DNA of 64,000 bases from Adiantum capillus-veneris (Eukaryota > Streptophyta > Polypodiopsida > Polypodiales > Pteridaceae), in assembly GCA_014529385.2 (NCBI GenBank), contig CM043956.1, forward strand, positions 63,430,620 to 63,494,619. Reading direction: 5' to 3'. Below are positions 47,350-61,575 of this stretch, piece after piece; position 1 is the first letter of the stretch; the number at the start of each line of letters is the position of its first letter. The position numbers and the translations under genes are program-made. A model generated the notes under the pieces. It was not told the origin of the DNA. It was given only the letters and a program-made list of their open reading frames with translations, and did no database searches.

Positions 47350-50300
47350 CTCTACCTTGAAATCATAGTCATCTTCGACTTAAGGGGCAGGGAAAATAAA
47401 GTCATATCTAGTCCGGTTGCTTTGGGTAGAGGATCCCTATTTACCCGTGAGAATTCTTCCACAATGGTGACTAACCTCATTTGATGTTTGGAAGGTGGAG
47501 CTATCACCATAATGTCTTTACTTGGCCCTAATCATCTTTCATAGTAGATTGGCAAGGTCTACTAGATGCTTGAGAGTCTAAGCCATTGCAAGCTTGATTC
47601 ATGGTATGCATACACTTAAAATGTATATTTAAAAGAAGTCTTAGATTAAAAATATGACACAAATACGTATAAACTATACTTTTTCATACTTGATTCTACC
47701 TTTGATAGGAGTCATTGTAAAGTATTTACAAGGTTTACATTATCCTTTCGTTGGATGTCTTGTATGCACCTAGCATCTTCAAAATGATAATTCTTAAATT
47801 TGACAATATATCATTGGATAGTCTTACTACTTCTTAAAACCTTGTCTTCATGTCATAAGATGATCTCTAGCTACAAAATCTCTTCTTGACCCTCAAACGC
47901 AGGTATTATTGGTTCTATGAGTCTCTCGCCCTTATAAGGTTTTAAGAGGCTCACATGAAAGACATTATGAATGAGCCAAGTACTTGGTAACCTTAACTTA
48001 TAAGTTGCTTCATTCGTAGGCTTGAAAATTTGAAATGGGCCATAATATCTTTTTGCTAACTTAGCATAATATTTTTGGTGACTTTTTGGGCGTCCTTGTA
48101 GTGTAGCTTAGGCGTGCTTTTGGAAACTTGAGAAATACCCAATCATTTTCTTTGAAGGTCAAGGCTTGTCTATGCTTATCAGTAATAGCCTTTTTCTTTT
48201 GCTGCATGATGGATATAGCTTCTTTGATCTTTTGAAAAGATTCTTTAATATCTCTGTTATTCTCATCAACAACAAATATGTTCATAAGTGTCTTGACTAT
48301 CAATGGGAGCTTGGGATCTTCCTTCAATTACCTTGAAGGGTGCCTTTCCTGTAGAAGTATGGACAATGTTATTGTGTGCATACTCTACTAAGGATAAATA
48401 CTTTTTTCCGTTGGTCTTTCTAATCTACTTTCATAACATAGGCTTTAAGTTGATCAATGATGGTTGGATTTGTTATCTCACTTTGGCCATCTGTTTGTGG
48501 TGATCGGCTGATGAGAAACTCAACTTAGTACCCAAATTCTTGAAGAGACCCTTCCAAAAATTACTTCTCATTCTTGGATCTCTATTGGATACTATAGATG
48601 TTGGTAAGGCATGGTACTTAAAGAATTTTGAGATAAAGAAGGTTGCCATATGGTGTTCTTTAATAATATTCTTGACATATATGAAATACACTTGCTTGCT
48701 AAACGGGTCTACTATTGTCCAAAGTTCTTGTAATCCCATGTATGGATTTTGGTAATCCAAAGATGAAATCCATGGATATACTTCCCCATGGGGAATCAAG
48801 TACATGCAATGACTGAAGAAAATCATGCTACTTCCCTCTATCATACTTTGTCATTTGACATACAATGCAGTTGGAAACATAGTCCAGTATATCTGCCTTC
48901 ATTGTAGGCCAATAGAAGTACATCTCTACTCCCTTGAGACTAGCTTGAATCCCTCTATGCTCGTATAAGGTGGACCATGAGATTTATACACACAACCTTT
49001 TCATGTGAACTATGTGTAATGCATAGCCTATTGCTATAGAGAAGATGACCATCTTATACATTGTATAGTTTCTCTTTCTTCCCTAGTGCAATAGCTGATA
49101 TCAGATATTTGAAGTCTGAATCTGTAGCATACTTATCTATTGCATTGATACATTATTCACTTTTGTCCTTTGTGAAAGTGTATCGGCCACTTGATTGTGC
49201 TTACCAACTATGTGAGCAATATGAAAATTAAATTGTGAAAGAGTGTTCTCCCACCTCATTCGCTTATCACTTGATTTAGTTTGCATTAAAAAGTATTTAA
49301 GACTTTGATGATCTTTGTGAAAAATAAGTGGAGTGCCTATGAGATAATGCTTCCATGCATCTAGGGCATGTAAGATAGCTAATAGATATGCCTAGATTAT
49401 TTTCTTTGTCATCCAATCTCCTACTTTTGTATGATATGGGCATGCCTTTCTTGAAGCAAAACAATTCCAAGGCATTGTTCACAAGAATTACTGGACTTCA
49501 AAAGACTTTGAAAGATATGGTAATATTAGAATGAGTTGAGAGGTAAACTTTGCCTTAAATTTGCAAAAGCTTCATTCTCTCTTGTAGTCCATATAAATTT
49601 AACATTCTTCTTAGTCAAATCATACAATGGGCCTTCTATGAATGAGAATTTTTCCATGAAGCATCTATAGTATGCACACATTCCTATAAAGCTTCTTAGT
49701 TCATGTAGATTCATTGGTATAGGCCATCCTTTTATTACATGAAACTTTTCAAGGTTTGTTTGAATCCCTACTTGAGAGATAGTATGACCTAAATAATGAG
49801 TCTCTTTTAAGAAAAACTTACTTTTCTTTTGATTAATGTAAATCTTATGGTTTTTAAAAACTTGAAATATTTCCTAAAGATGATGCTTATGTTCCTCAAT
49901 AGACTTTGAGTAAATGATAATGTATCAAATATAACTCCCGTGAAGCTTCAATGAGGTCTAAAGAGCCTCTCCATCATTTGATTAAAGATAGTCGGCGCAT
50001 TAGTAAGTCCAAAAGGGAGTACCAAGAATTCATATAGGCCAAAAGTTGTTTGAAAGGCCGTCTTATGAATATCTTCAAGCGCTATCCTTATCTAATGATA
50101 AACACTTTTGAGATCTATTCTACTAAAGTAGGTAGATTCTTATTATCAAATATATCTTCTATCTTGAGAACAAGAAATCTATTATTTATTGTTATCCATC
50201 GTCCGCAAACATATTCTATACTCACCATCATTCCTTTTTCTAGTAGAACGGGTGAAGAAAATGGAGATGAACTAGGCCTGACCATCCCTTTTTCCACAAA

Positions 50301-50572
50301 CTTGCTCATTTACCTCATAATCTCCCCTTACTAAGCCAGTGAGGCTCAATAATGAGGCTTATCATGAGTTGAACTACTAGGTAGAAGATTTATGAAATGA
50401 TCATCTTGTCCCATTTTGGGAAGTAGCTCCCCTTAGAATGTCATCCATAAACACATCTTGAAACTCATTTACAAAACCAGATAATTCTAAATCCTCTTTA
50501 GTTTCATTTTTAGATTCATTAGAAACACATGTATCTTACTTCTTTAAAACCCATGTAACAAGAAAGAGAGTG
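47350..50572 (-). mobile_element. Broken Ty3/gypsy retrotransposon (fossil)
   Basis: Minus-strand pol parts in order: reverse transcriptase start (VEKGMVRPSSSPFSSPVLL, about 50.3 kb), reverse transcriptase end (LRSFIGMCAYYRCF, about 49.7 kb), RNase H region (about 49.5-49.2 kb), integrase core (FKYHALPTSIVSNRDPRM, about 48.6 kb) and integrase C-terminal region (PKLPLIVKTLMNIF, LTFKENDWVFLKFPKARL, about 48.3-48.1 kb). This is standard gypsy order. No chromodomain was identified. It is heavily broken and old. Its right side ends at an LTR tip of another family at 50573. Confidence 0.8.
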
Positions 50573-52440
50573 TTAGCGGGTCACCGCTATAGACGTCTAT
50601 AGCATATCTATCTGGCATTAACATAATCCCAGCCTCCGTCTCTGTCTCCTTTGGTATCTCTTTCAGGCTCTTGATTTGGTTCAATATTTGGAGCCTGCTT
50701 TGTCTAAAAGGGTTCTTTTTCCTTGTGGTATTTTTGTTGATTTTCAGAATCTTGTTGTACTAGATGTCTCGTGTTTGGGTGGCTTCTTTTTCTATGTCCT
50801 CCTTCTCTTTGTCTTCATCAATGTGCTGCTCTCAAGGTGGCTATTCTTGAACTTTTTCTTTCTTTTCAACTTCATCTTTTAAATCACAGTAGGAGGAGGG
50901 GTGTTGGTGAGATAGGGGTGGCACAGTTTATGTGTGGATTTCAAGAGGGTCCACACACGTCTCCTCCCTTGGCGATTCTTTTTCATCCTTTTCTTTTCTT
51001 CTTGAGCAGTCGTCTGAGGATCAAGGTTGTTGGTCTTCTACTTTTTAAACTTCTCTTGAGCTCTCTGCTTCGCTGTGCGTTTGAGGACGTTATGGATGTG
51101 TTGCCACATGGTGCTGACAAGCTCCACCTTATTTGTAGTTGTCCTCAGCTTGTACTTCTTTATCTTTTCAATCTTATAGCTTTTCTTTGCTCTAGCGACT
51201 TGTCTTGATCTTCCTCCTGTTGATCATCCACATTTTCACATGTGCCTCTACCTTTATCTTTTCTTTGGCTAGCTATTACCTTCGTTCTTCTCTCATTTTT
51301 TGTGCCTCTTTTATACATCTTTGAGTTTGGGAGATTGGAATTTGGTCTTTTGATTGAATTCATTTACACTTGATCTACACTAATGGTATGGTAAAATAAT
51401 CCCCTTCATCCTCATCTTTTGCATCCGTGATGGTTTGGAATTTTGACGGGGTGTCTGTGTTTTGGAGTTTTATCTCACCCCACTAAGCTCAATATTCATC
51501 TTTGGCTTTTCACTATATGATGCCTGCTTTCTCGAACTTTGTCCTCTTATCAACTTTGTATCAGGTGCCAATGATGGGCCTGCTACCACTTGGACTGCAT
51601 GCTTTGACTTGTGCAAAAGATCAATTTGGGAAGCGGCCAGTGATATTTGGTTGATCATCCCTAGGGCTTGATATGCTATCTTGGTGAACACTAGCCCTCC
51701 ATTCATGTAATTTTAGTTCCTCTCACTGCTCTTAAGTTGGACTCAACCAAGTTTTCAAGGATGTAGTTCCCCAAGTCACAATGGACTACTCTTTGCTCCG
51801 AAAGCCCCATCTACATGACTACTGCAATGTGTAGATTTGGATATGTATATCTTGACAACTTTTGTACTTTGATATGTTGAGATATTAACCAAAGTGGAAA
51901 CTCTGTCTCTAAATAGACCAAGTCCTTGTAAGTGAATTTATGGCCTTGCTACTTGATAAATGCTTTTATCATTGTCAATGGCCTTTGTCTTGAGCAACAG
52001 GTAGGTGGAGAGCCGAGTTGACTAGGTCGGTGGTGATCCAAACCTTCACAGTTTCTCCATCCTTATTTGTCAATGTATCTTTCCTAGTGTACTAAATCAA
52101 GCTCATCAGATCGTGGGCTCTCTGAATATCCATACCCCATGGTGGCAATCTAAAAAATGTGTCCATTTTCAGACATCTAGAACCTTCGATGAATTCTTGT
52201 CCAGAGTTCTTTTGAGAAGATGTCTATCTTTAGTTAAGTGCATCCCTGCTTGAAACCTTCCACTAAAGATATTTGCTAGTATAATTGTCAGGTCCTCCTC
52301 GGATATCTGAGCTTTTTCATTCAATGAGATATTTACCACCTGGTAGATGGGAGCCTCCCACTGCTTTCTTAGCCATCTCTAAGGCATTTTGTCATCGGAA
52401 AATCCTTCAACTAGCTCTAGAAATGATCCAAAAAGTTGTT
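50573..52440. mobile_element. Unresolved LTR-element-like sequence (fossil)
   Basis: It begins TGTTAGCGGGTC, the LTR tip also seen at 26427. Minus-strand frames at 51160-51363 (Lys/Arg/Gln-rich) and 51470-51706 and scattered pieces to 52.4 kb look Gag-like in composition, but no diagnostic motif was found. The element type and right boundary are not resolved. Confidence 0.35.
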
Positions 52441-54000
52441 GAGAAAGTCGAAACAATGCAAAATTGACCATAAAATGAAAAATGAGCATAACTTGATCAA
52501 AATAGGTCCAAACTTGACCAAACTTCGCCAGTGTATCATGGACAACTACATGCACTAGGTCATCTGGTTATTGGTCAGCTTTGGCTTAGGGGGTCATGGA
52601 TTGCGATCCATGTTGGAACAAAAATTGAAATTTTGGTGATATCATTTCATAGAGCATGCTTTGGGGATGCTATGGTTCTTTTTGGATTTGGATCACTAGT
52701 TGGAGATTTATGCCACTTTTTGGAATCCTCTCAAACTTAGAGAATTTTGGAATTTTGGCAAGGGTTTTGAAGTTTAAATGACTTAAAACTTTAGGGTTAG
52801 GTCATCTTTGGCATTTGGGACCTGATGGTATGATTTTGGTCTAGAAATCTTCCATAGGGTCATGGATTCCAATCCATGTTCAACAACCATTTGGGGTGAG
52901 ACATGTTCCTATAGCATATCCTAACACACTGGTGAAGTTATTTTCAAATTTGGACAAATTTCTCTCGAGTTTTCCCATTTTCCCAAGTTATGGCCCAATT
53001 TGGTCCAACTTTGCCATATTTAGTTTTGGTTGGCAATTTTGATCCTTGATGGTGATCAATTTGTTTGAGATTTTTCTCTTCTAATGATTTGGGATTGAAG
53101 TATTGCACAAATCCTAGTTGTATGTTGGCTTCTCGCCCAATTGGAGTCACAGTGATCACTTTAGTCTCCTTAGAAAGTTTGGACCATTTTCCAAGCATTT
53201 TCTAGCATCTCAGGTGTTGAAACTGTTTCACAATTTCTCTTGACTTTGCATTTAGACCAAAAACACACTTTCAATCTCTAATTCTCTGTCATTGCTTAAC
53301 TTTGACAAATGAAACGCTTTATATATCCCAAGACTAAAATGATGGCACACTACATAAATCGTAGCTTGTACACACACTTTGCACTCAATTTTGACAAAAT
53401 CTGCATGTGGGCGTCATGGATCCCAATCCATGTTCAACACCCAAATTGACAAAACTTCATGGGTAGTCTCTTGACATTTTTCCCAAGCTACTAGTGCACT
53501 TTTCTCCAAATTTGGACCAATGTTTTTATATGTGGGTCAAAATGACCATTTGGTGACTGAAATTCTATTTTCACTTGTTTTTGGGTGTTTTTTTGTCCAT
53601 TTGACACCAAATTTTCAGGGCACATTTCTCAAGGCAATTGAAACTATATGTACCAAAAATTTCATGTTTGGGTTGGGGGTCATGGATCACGATCCATGTT
53701 TAGAAGCATAACTTTTCTTTGAGGGGTATCAGTGGATAGGCACTTTCATCAACATTATTTTGCATCATTTGGTTTTTCAATTGGAGGTGGGGAGTCATGG
53801 ATTGCGATCCATGTTCCACCCCATGTCCAGACTATGATTGTATAGCCTGATTCTATTGGAAATTGTGGACATTCCCATGCACTTATTTGTGAATTTGGAT
53901 TTTGTTTGCCCTCCCTAAAGTGTTTTCATAGTTTCCCAAAATTCCATTTTGGATTTAATTGATTTTGTTATTGTGTGTATTTGTTTGCACATTTGACCAG
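52440..54000. other. Unassigned repeat-like sequence with five copies of a palindromic motif
   Basis: No gene was recognised. The sequence re-uses words such as AATTTGGACCAA, TTTGGTCCAACTT and AATTTTGGAATTTTGG. ATGGATTGCGATCCAT-type palindromes within GTCATGG...CCATGTT occur at 52593, 52859, 53413, 53679 and 53794. Confidence 0.6.
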
Positions 54001-54109
54001 TCATAGATGTTCATGTACTGACAAGGATCATACCTATGAAATCTATTGTAGAGCGGGTGTCCGGTGTGGCTATAGCAAGCAGAAACTTGGTGGAAAGAAC
54101 TAGGTCAAA

Positions 54110-55398
<1,289 letters not shown>

Positions 55399-55403
55399 GC
55401 TCT

Positions 55404-55488
55404 TGTTAGGAAATAAGACATAGCTAAATAGATATTTGAGTAGATTACTTAATGGAGAGAGATAGATTTCACACACAAAAGATTATAG

Positions 55489-55535
<47 letters not shown>

Positions 55536-56230
55536 CACGATATACGTGGTTCACCCAATGTGGGCTACGTCCACGGGAAAGTAGCCACTCAATGGCTTTA
55601 GTACTTCAAAACAAGAAATAGTTTACAAAGGGATTATACCCTTAATGGAGCTCCCGCCTTGCTTCACTCTCACCACCTCACACTCACCTTGTTGCATCAA
55701 CTTCACTCTATAAAATGTGTGTAGAAATGGCCTCCTTTTATAGGCCAAAAGGGCTGCCCTCTCTCATGAGAGGCAGCCATGTGTAGCCGTCCTTGTGTGA
55801 ATAAGTCCAAATCGGACCCTCCAATCCGCCCATGTGTGGCCGCCCTTGTGTAGACAAATCCGCTTTTGAATTCGGCCACTGGCCATTGAATTCGGCCATC
55901 GGCCACCAGCCATTGACTTCCGATCACCGGCCACCGGCCATTGACTACCGCCCACCGGCCAACCGACCGGTCGATTTCCAACCACTTTCCAGCCGCCGTC
56001 CGGCCATAATATTCTAGCGAAAAAGAATATTCTGACAAGAGAAAAAAAATTCGGGGGCTTCCGCCCCCGAGGCCCATAAAGTTGCCCCTGATTTTTGGCC
56101 ATGAAAATTTTGGTTTCCGGCGAGTGATTTTCCTTCACGCACGATGGCTTCTCCTCATAATGGGGGCCTTACAAATGTGCGATTTTACCACAGAAAATTA
56201 CAAGCGGTAAATCAGGCTCCATACTTAACA
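55404..56230 (-). repeat. Left (3') LTR of the young copia element
   Basis: TGTTAGGAAA to ATACTTAACA. It has a GA tract (55492-55531), longer than in the right LTR, and CCGGCCA-type GC-rich repeats at 55.87-56.0 kb that are partly absent from the right LTR. Confidence 0.95.
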
Positions 56231-59200
56231 ATCCCCCACTTGGAGACTGATCTCCAAACCAAACCTGTGACTGCTTTCCATCCTAGCTTTTTTGCTCATC
56301 TTCTCCTTGTTGCCCACCTTTGTAAACATGTCTGCAGGATTTTCACTTGTATGCACCTTTCCTAGCTTTAGCTGTCCCTCTTCCAAAAGAGTGCGTATGA
56401 AGTGATATCTCACCTCAATGTGCTTTGTCCTTGAGTGAAAGGCTGAGTTCTTCGCAAGATGAATAGCGCTTTGGCTATCACTATACAAGACACAATTGTC
56501 TTGTTTGAATCCAAGCTCTTCTAAGAATCTGTGAAGCCACAAAATTCTTTGCTTGCCTCCGTCATTGCTACATACTCTGCTTCCGTGGTAGAAAGTGAGA
56601 CCACTTTCTGCAACTTTGAAGCCCAGCTTATTGTTGTGCCTCCAACTATGAATACATAGCCCGTAGTGCTCCTTCGAGTATCTTTGTCACCTGCCATATC
56701 TGCATCACCATACCCTTGAAGAAAAATATCAATTCCTCCAAAATACAAAGCATTTGTTACTGTCCCTTTTAGATACCTAAGTATCCACTTCACAGCTTGC
56801 CAATGTTCTTTACCTGGGTTGTCCATGAACCTACTCACAACTCCCACTGCATGTGCAATATATGGCCTTGTCCAGACCATAGCATACATTAGAGAACCTA
56901 TCGCCGCAGCATATGGAACTTTAGACATATAGGCTATCTCCTCTTGTGTCTTTGGACACATATCCTTCATTAGTTTAAAGTGACCAGCCAAAGGTGTAGC
57001 AACTGGTTTTGCATTTTTCATTGCAAACCTTTCTAGGACCTTCTTGATGTAATCCTCTTGAGATAGCTTTATTGTCTTCGTCATGTCCCTTGATATTTTC
57101 ATACCAAGTATCCTCTTTGCAGCACCTAAATCTTTCATTGAAAAAGATTTAGACAACGCCTCTTTTAGGTCTTTGATGTCCTGCATGTTAGCACTTGCAA
57201 TGAGCATGTCATCAACATACAACATTAGGATGATGAATTTCCCATCTCCCAAATTCTTTGTGTAGACGCAGTGATCCGAGTTGCATCTTGTGAATCCATG
57301 ATCCAATATCCATCGATCAAACTTCAAGTACCATTGTCTTGATGCTTGCTTTAAACCATACAAGCTCTTCTTTAATCTGAAAACCATTTTATCCTTACCT
57401 TTTACTTCATACCCCTTTGGTTGAAGCATGTAGATTTCCTCCTCTAAGTCACCATGAGGGAATTCCGTGTTTACATCGATTTGCTCGAGATTTAGATCAT
57501 GAGCAGCCACGAGGCTTAAGACAAGCCTAATTGAGTTCATTTTTACAATAGGAGAAAATATTCCATTGAAGTCAATACCTTTCTTTTGAGAAAACCCTTT
57601 TACCACAAGCCTAGACTTGTACCTTTTCTTCCCACCTTCTTCTTCCTTCAGCTTGTACACCCATTTGTTTTGAAGTGCCCGCTTACCTTTAGGAAACTCA
57701 ACCAACTCCCATGTTTGGTTGCAATGTAGTGAGTCCATCTCCACTTGCATGCTCTTCGTCCATTCTTCTTTGGATTCATGTTGCATAGCTTCTTCGTATG
57801 ATTCCGGCTCTCCAGAATCTGAGATCGAGAGATGGTTGAAGGAAGGAACAAACCTTTCTAGAGGTCTACTTGCTCTTGTAGATCTTCGGGAAATAGGTTG
57901 AGGCTCCTCATTTGGTTGACGATGTTACACATTGTCACCGTTTGCATTCCTTGAGTCTTCACCGTCCTCAAGTTGCATGTACTCATCACCTATTTCTTTT
58001 GTTTGTTTTCTTTCCAAGTAATCTTTGTACATATTTTGTTCGTTAAAAATTACATCCCTACTCCTTAAGATTTTACCATCTTCAGGATTCCATAGGCGAT
58101 ACCCAAAGTCACCTTCTCCATAGCCAATGAAGAAACACTTTTTGTACTTTGCATCTAGCTTTGATCTTAGTCTTTTATCAATGTGCATGAAAGCATCACA
58201 CCCAAACACTTTCAAAAATGCATAATTCACCGGTTTACCTGTCCATGCCTCTTCTGGAACTCCCCCATCCAATATCGTTGAGGGTCACCGATTGATTAAG
58301 TACACAGACGTACTTACAGCTTCCGCCCAAAGATCAAGCGGTAGGCCTGCATGTAGCCGCATACTTCGTGCTCGCTCCATGATTGTCATATTCATCCTTT
58401 CCGAAATACCATTTTTTTGAGGTGTCCTTGGGGTTGTCCTTTGCCTCCGAATGCCATTGCTAGCACAAAAGCTTTCAAAAGCTTGGCTGCAATATTCACC
58501 TCCATTGTCAGATCTAAGGCATTTAACCTTGGTACCTGTTTCATTCTCCACAAAGGCTTTCCACCTTTGAAATATGGAAAATACATCGGATTTACTCTTC
58601 ATGACATAAACCCATGTTTTTCTAGTCGCATCGTCTATGAATGTTACATAGTACAATGAGCCACCAAGTGATGGTGTACTTGCAGGACCCCAAACATGAG
58701 AATGAACCAACTCAAGTTTTTTATTTTTTCTTTCATTTCCTGATTTTTGAAATTTTACCCTCTTTTGTTTACCATAAACACAATCTTCACAGAACTCTGA
58801 GTCCACTTCTTTCAAACCTGGTAGAAGCTTCTTTGTTTGAAGGATTTGCATTCCTTGGCACTCATATGCCCAAGTCGATAGTGCAGCTGAAGGTTGCGTG
58901 CTAACAGTACACAAGTAAAGTGTACCGACCTTTTCTCCCTTGGCAACCACCAAAGATCCCTTTGAGATCTTCCACCGTTTGTTTCCGAATGCAATGTTGT
59001 GACCTTCATCGTCCAATTGTCCTGTAGAGATCAAATTCTTGCGAAGAGAAGGAACATGCCTAACATCTTTAAGCTTCCATTCATTTCCGTTAGCAGTTTT
59101 GACAAAAATTGTACCTTTGCCGACAATCTCACAAGCTTCATCATCTCCCAAGTATACATACCCAAAATTACCTTTGGTGTAATCTTGGAAATGTTGCTTG

Positions 59201-60159
59201 TGTGGTGTCGCATGGAATGAAGCCCCAGAATCTACTATCCATGAATTAGATACATTGTCTAATGAGAGAATTAGAGCATCTTGCTCTACTTTACCTGCCA
59301 CATTGGCCTCTGATGTTGGCTTGTTGTCTTGAGACTCAGTATCCTTCTTCTTCTTGGACCAGCAATCCTTCTTGACGCGGCCCTTCTTTCCACATTTCCA
59401 ACATTCAAGAACTGACTTTGTGCGTGAATTGCTCCGTCTTGAGCGATCACAACCTTTTTGGTTTTTGAACCTCTCCTTATGCCTTCCTCTTGTTTCCACT
59501 GACAATGCAGCACTTGATGATTCTCCTGTGCTTATCCTTCGTATTTCCTTGCTTAGGAGAACACCCACAACATCATCAACCTTAAGAGTATTTGTGCCAG
59601 AAATAGAATTACTTACAGCCATCACAAGGCTGTCCCAACTATCCGGTAGAGATGATAGTATAAGGAGAGCTCGCACTTTGTCATCGAAATTGATTTTCAC
59701 CAATCGAAGTTGACTTATGTTTGTGTTAATGTCATTTAGGTGTTCTGCAAACACCATTCTCTACCATCTTTAGATTGAACAAGCGCTTCATAAGAAATAC
59801 CTTATTGGATGCCGATGGTTTCTCTTAGAAGTCGTCAAGTGACTTCATCAAGTCCTTCGTGGTCTTCATCTCCGAAACATTGAAGGCCACCGTTGACGCT
59901 AAGCTTAACCGGATTGTTCCCAGTGGCTTTCGATCAAGGACAATCCATGCTTCATCTGCCATCGTTGCAGGCTTCTTTGCAAGACCGCCTAGTGGAAAAT
60001 AGAGGTCCTTCTGGTAGAGCTAGTCTTCAATCTGCATCTTCCAATGTTGGTAGTTTTTGTCGTTGAACTTCTCAATCTTGAGCTTCCCTTCCTCCACCAT
60101 AACTTCCACTCAATTCAAGGAATCCTTTCCTTGAGATAATTTATCTACGAGCAAACCTT

Positions 60160-60171
60160 GCTTTGATACCA
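60160..60171 (-). promoter_or_regulatory. Primer-binding site of the young copia element
   Basis: TGGTATCAAAGC on the minus strand, two bases inside the right LTR; initiator tRNA-Met type with one difference from the usual TGGTATCAGAGC. Confidence 0.88.
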
Positions 60172-60173
60172 GT

Positions 60174-60909
60174 TGTTAGGAAAAAAGACGTAGCTAAATA
60201 GATATTTGAGTAGATTACTTAATGGAGAGAGATAGATTTCACACACAAAAGATTATAGAGTAGAGAGAGAGAGAGAGAGAGAGTACACACGATATACGTG
60301 GTTCACCCAATGTGGGCTATGTCCACGGGAAAGCAGCCACTCAATGGCTTTAGTACTTCAAAACAAGAAGTAGTTTACAAAGGGATTATACCCTTAATGG
60401 AGCTCCCGCCTTGCTTCACTCTCACCACCTCACACTCACCTTGTTGCATCAACTTCACACTATATTAGTGTGTAGAAATGGCCTCCTTTTATAGGCCAAA
60501 AGGGCTGCCCTCTCTCATGAGAGGCAGCCATGTGTAGCCATCCTTGTGTGAATAAGTCCAAATCGGGCCCTCCAATCCGCCCATGTGTGGCCGCCCTTGT
60601 GTAGACAAATCCGCTTTTTAATTCGGCCACCGGCCATTGACTACCGGCCACCGGCCAACCGACTGATCGATTTTCGACCGCCGTCCGGCCATAATATTCC
60701 GGCGAAAAGGAATATTCCGACGAGGGAAAAAAAACTCAGGGGCCCCCGAGGCCCCTAAAGTTGCCCCTGATTTTTGGCCGTGAAAATTTTGGTTTCCGAC
60801 GAGTGATTTTCCTTCACGCACGATGGCTTCTCCTCATAATGAGGGCCTTACAAATGTGCGATTTTACCACAGAAAATTACAAGGGGTAAATCAGGCTCCA
60901 TACTTAACA
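60174..60909 (-). repeat. Right (5') LTR of the young copia element
   Basis: Partner of 55404-56230, with a shorter GA tract (about 60262-60282). TATAAAAGG on the minus strand at 60485-60493 is the likely TATA box, conserved in both LTRs. Confidence 0.95.
60485..60493 (-). promoter_or_regulatory. TATA box of the young copia 5' LTR
   Basis: TATAAAAGG on the minus strand, also present in the left LTR near 55.74 kb. Confidence 0.6.
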
Positions 60910-60914
60910 GCTCT

Positions 60915-61294
60915 CTCCACCTTCGAAGGTGTTTGAGGTCTTGGGGCTGACGCTTCGGATAGTTAATGCTTTCCACAAAGTTTATATTATGTGCATGATT
61001 CATGAAGCTTTCCATCTTCTTTGCATCACTTAATTCACAAGGAACACAAAGATTGTATTGTAACAAGTCTCTCTTGATGGGAGAAACTATAATACAAATG
61101 CCTATTTGAGGGGGCACCGGCTCCACATAAATCCGGTCCTCAACTGTTGTCATGTTCTCTAAACTCTATCTCTTGCAAAAGTACTGTTCATGCCAAGTTA
61201 ACTAAATGCTATGTTTATGTTGCTACCATCAATTATGTTCACCCGCTATGCTCACAAAGTAGTTTCTCAAAAGTAATCTCTCTAATTTCCGCTA
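60915..61294. other. Unassigned flank
   Basis: No gene or repeat family recognised between the young copia element and the duplicated TC tracts. Confidence 0.5.

Positions 61295-61575
<281 letters not shown>

Larger units (their letters stand above)
55404..60909 (-). mobile_element. Young, nearly whole Ty1/copia retrotransposon (fossil)
   Basis: LTRs 55404-56230 (827 bp) and 60174-60909 (736 bp) are flanked by GCTCT at 55399-55403 and 60910-60914. The minus-strand primer site TGGTATCAAAGC (60160-60171) gives right-to-left orientation; the polypurine tract is AAGTGGGGGAT at 56231-56241. Parts in copia order: Gag (about 60.1-59.3 kb) with a CWKCGKKGRVKKDC knuckle, protease (IVDSGASFH, about 59.24 kb), gag-pre-integrase and integrase (about 58.9-58.2 kb, with SDNGGEY), reverse transcriptase (about 57.75-57.1 kb, with YVDDMLIA), and RNase H (about 56.75-56.3 kb, with SLSTTEAEYVA). 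LTRs differ by about 2-3 percent by eye, so it is young. It has only a few breaks and is otherwise whole in layout; probably of the Tork/TNT1-like kind. Confidence 0.95.

Noticed and set aside
55832-56077. Frames over the CCGGCCA-rich LTR part, resembling Pro/Arg-rich proteins
   Set aside because: They lie inside a non-coding LTR and change between the two LTR copies.
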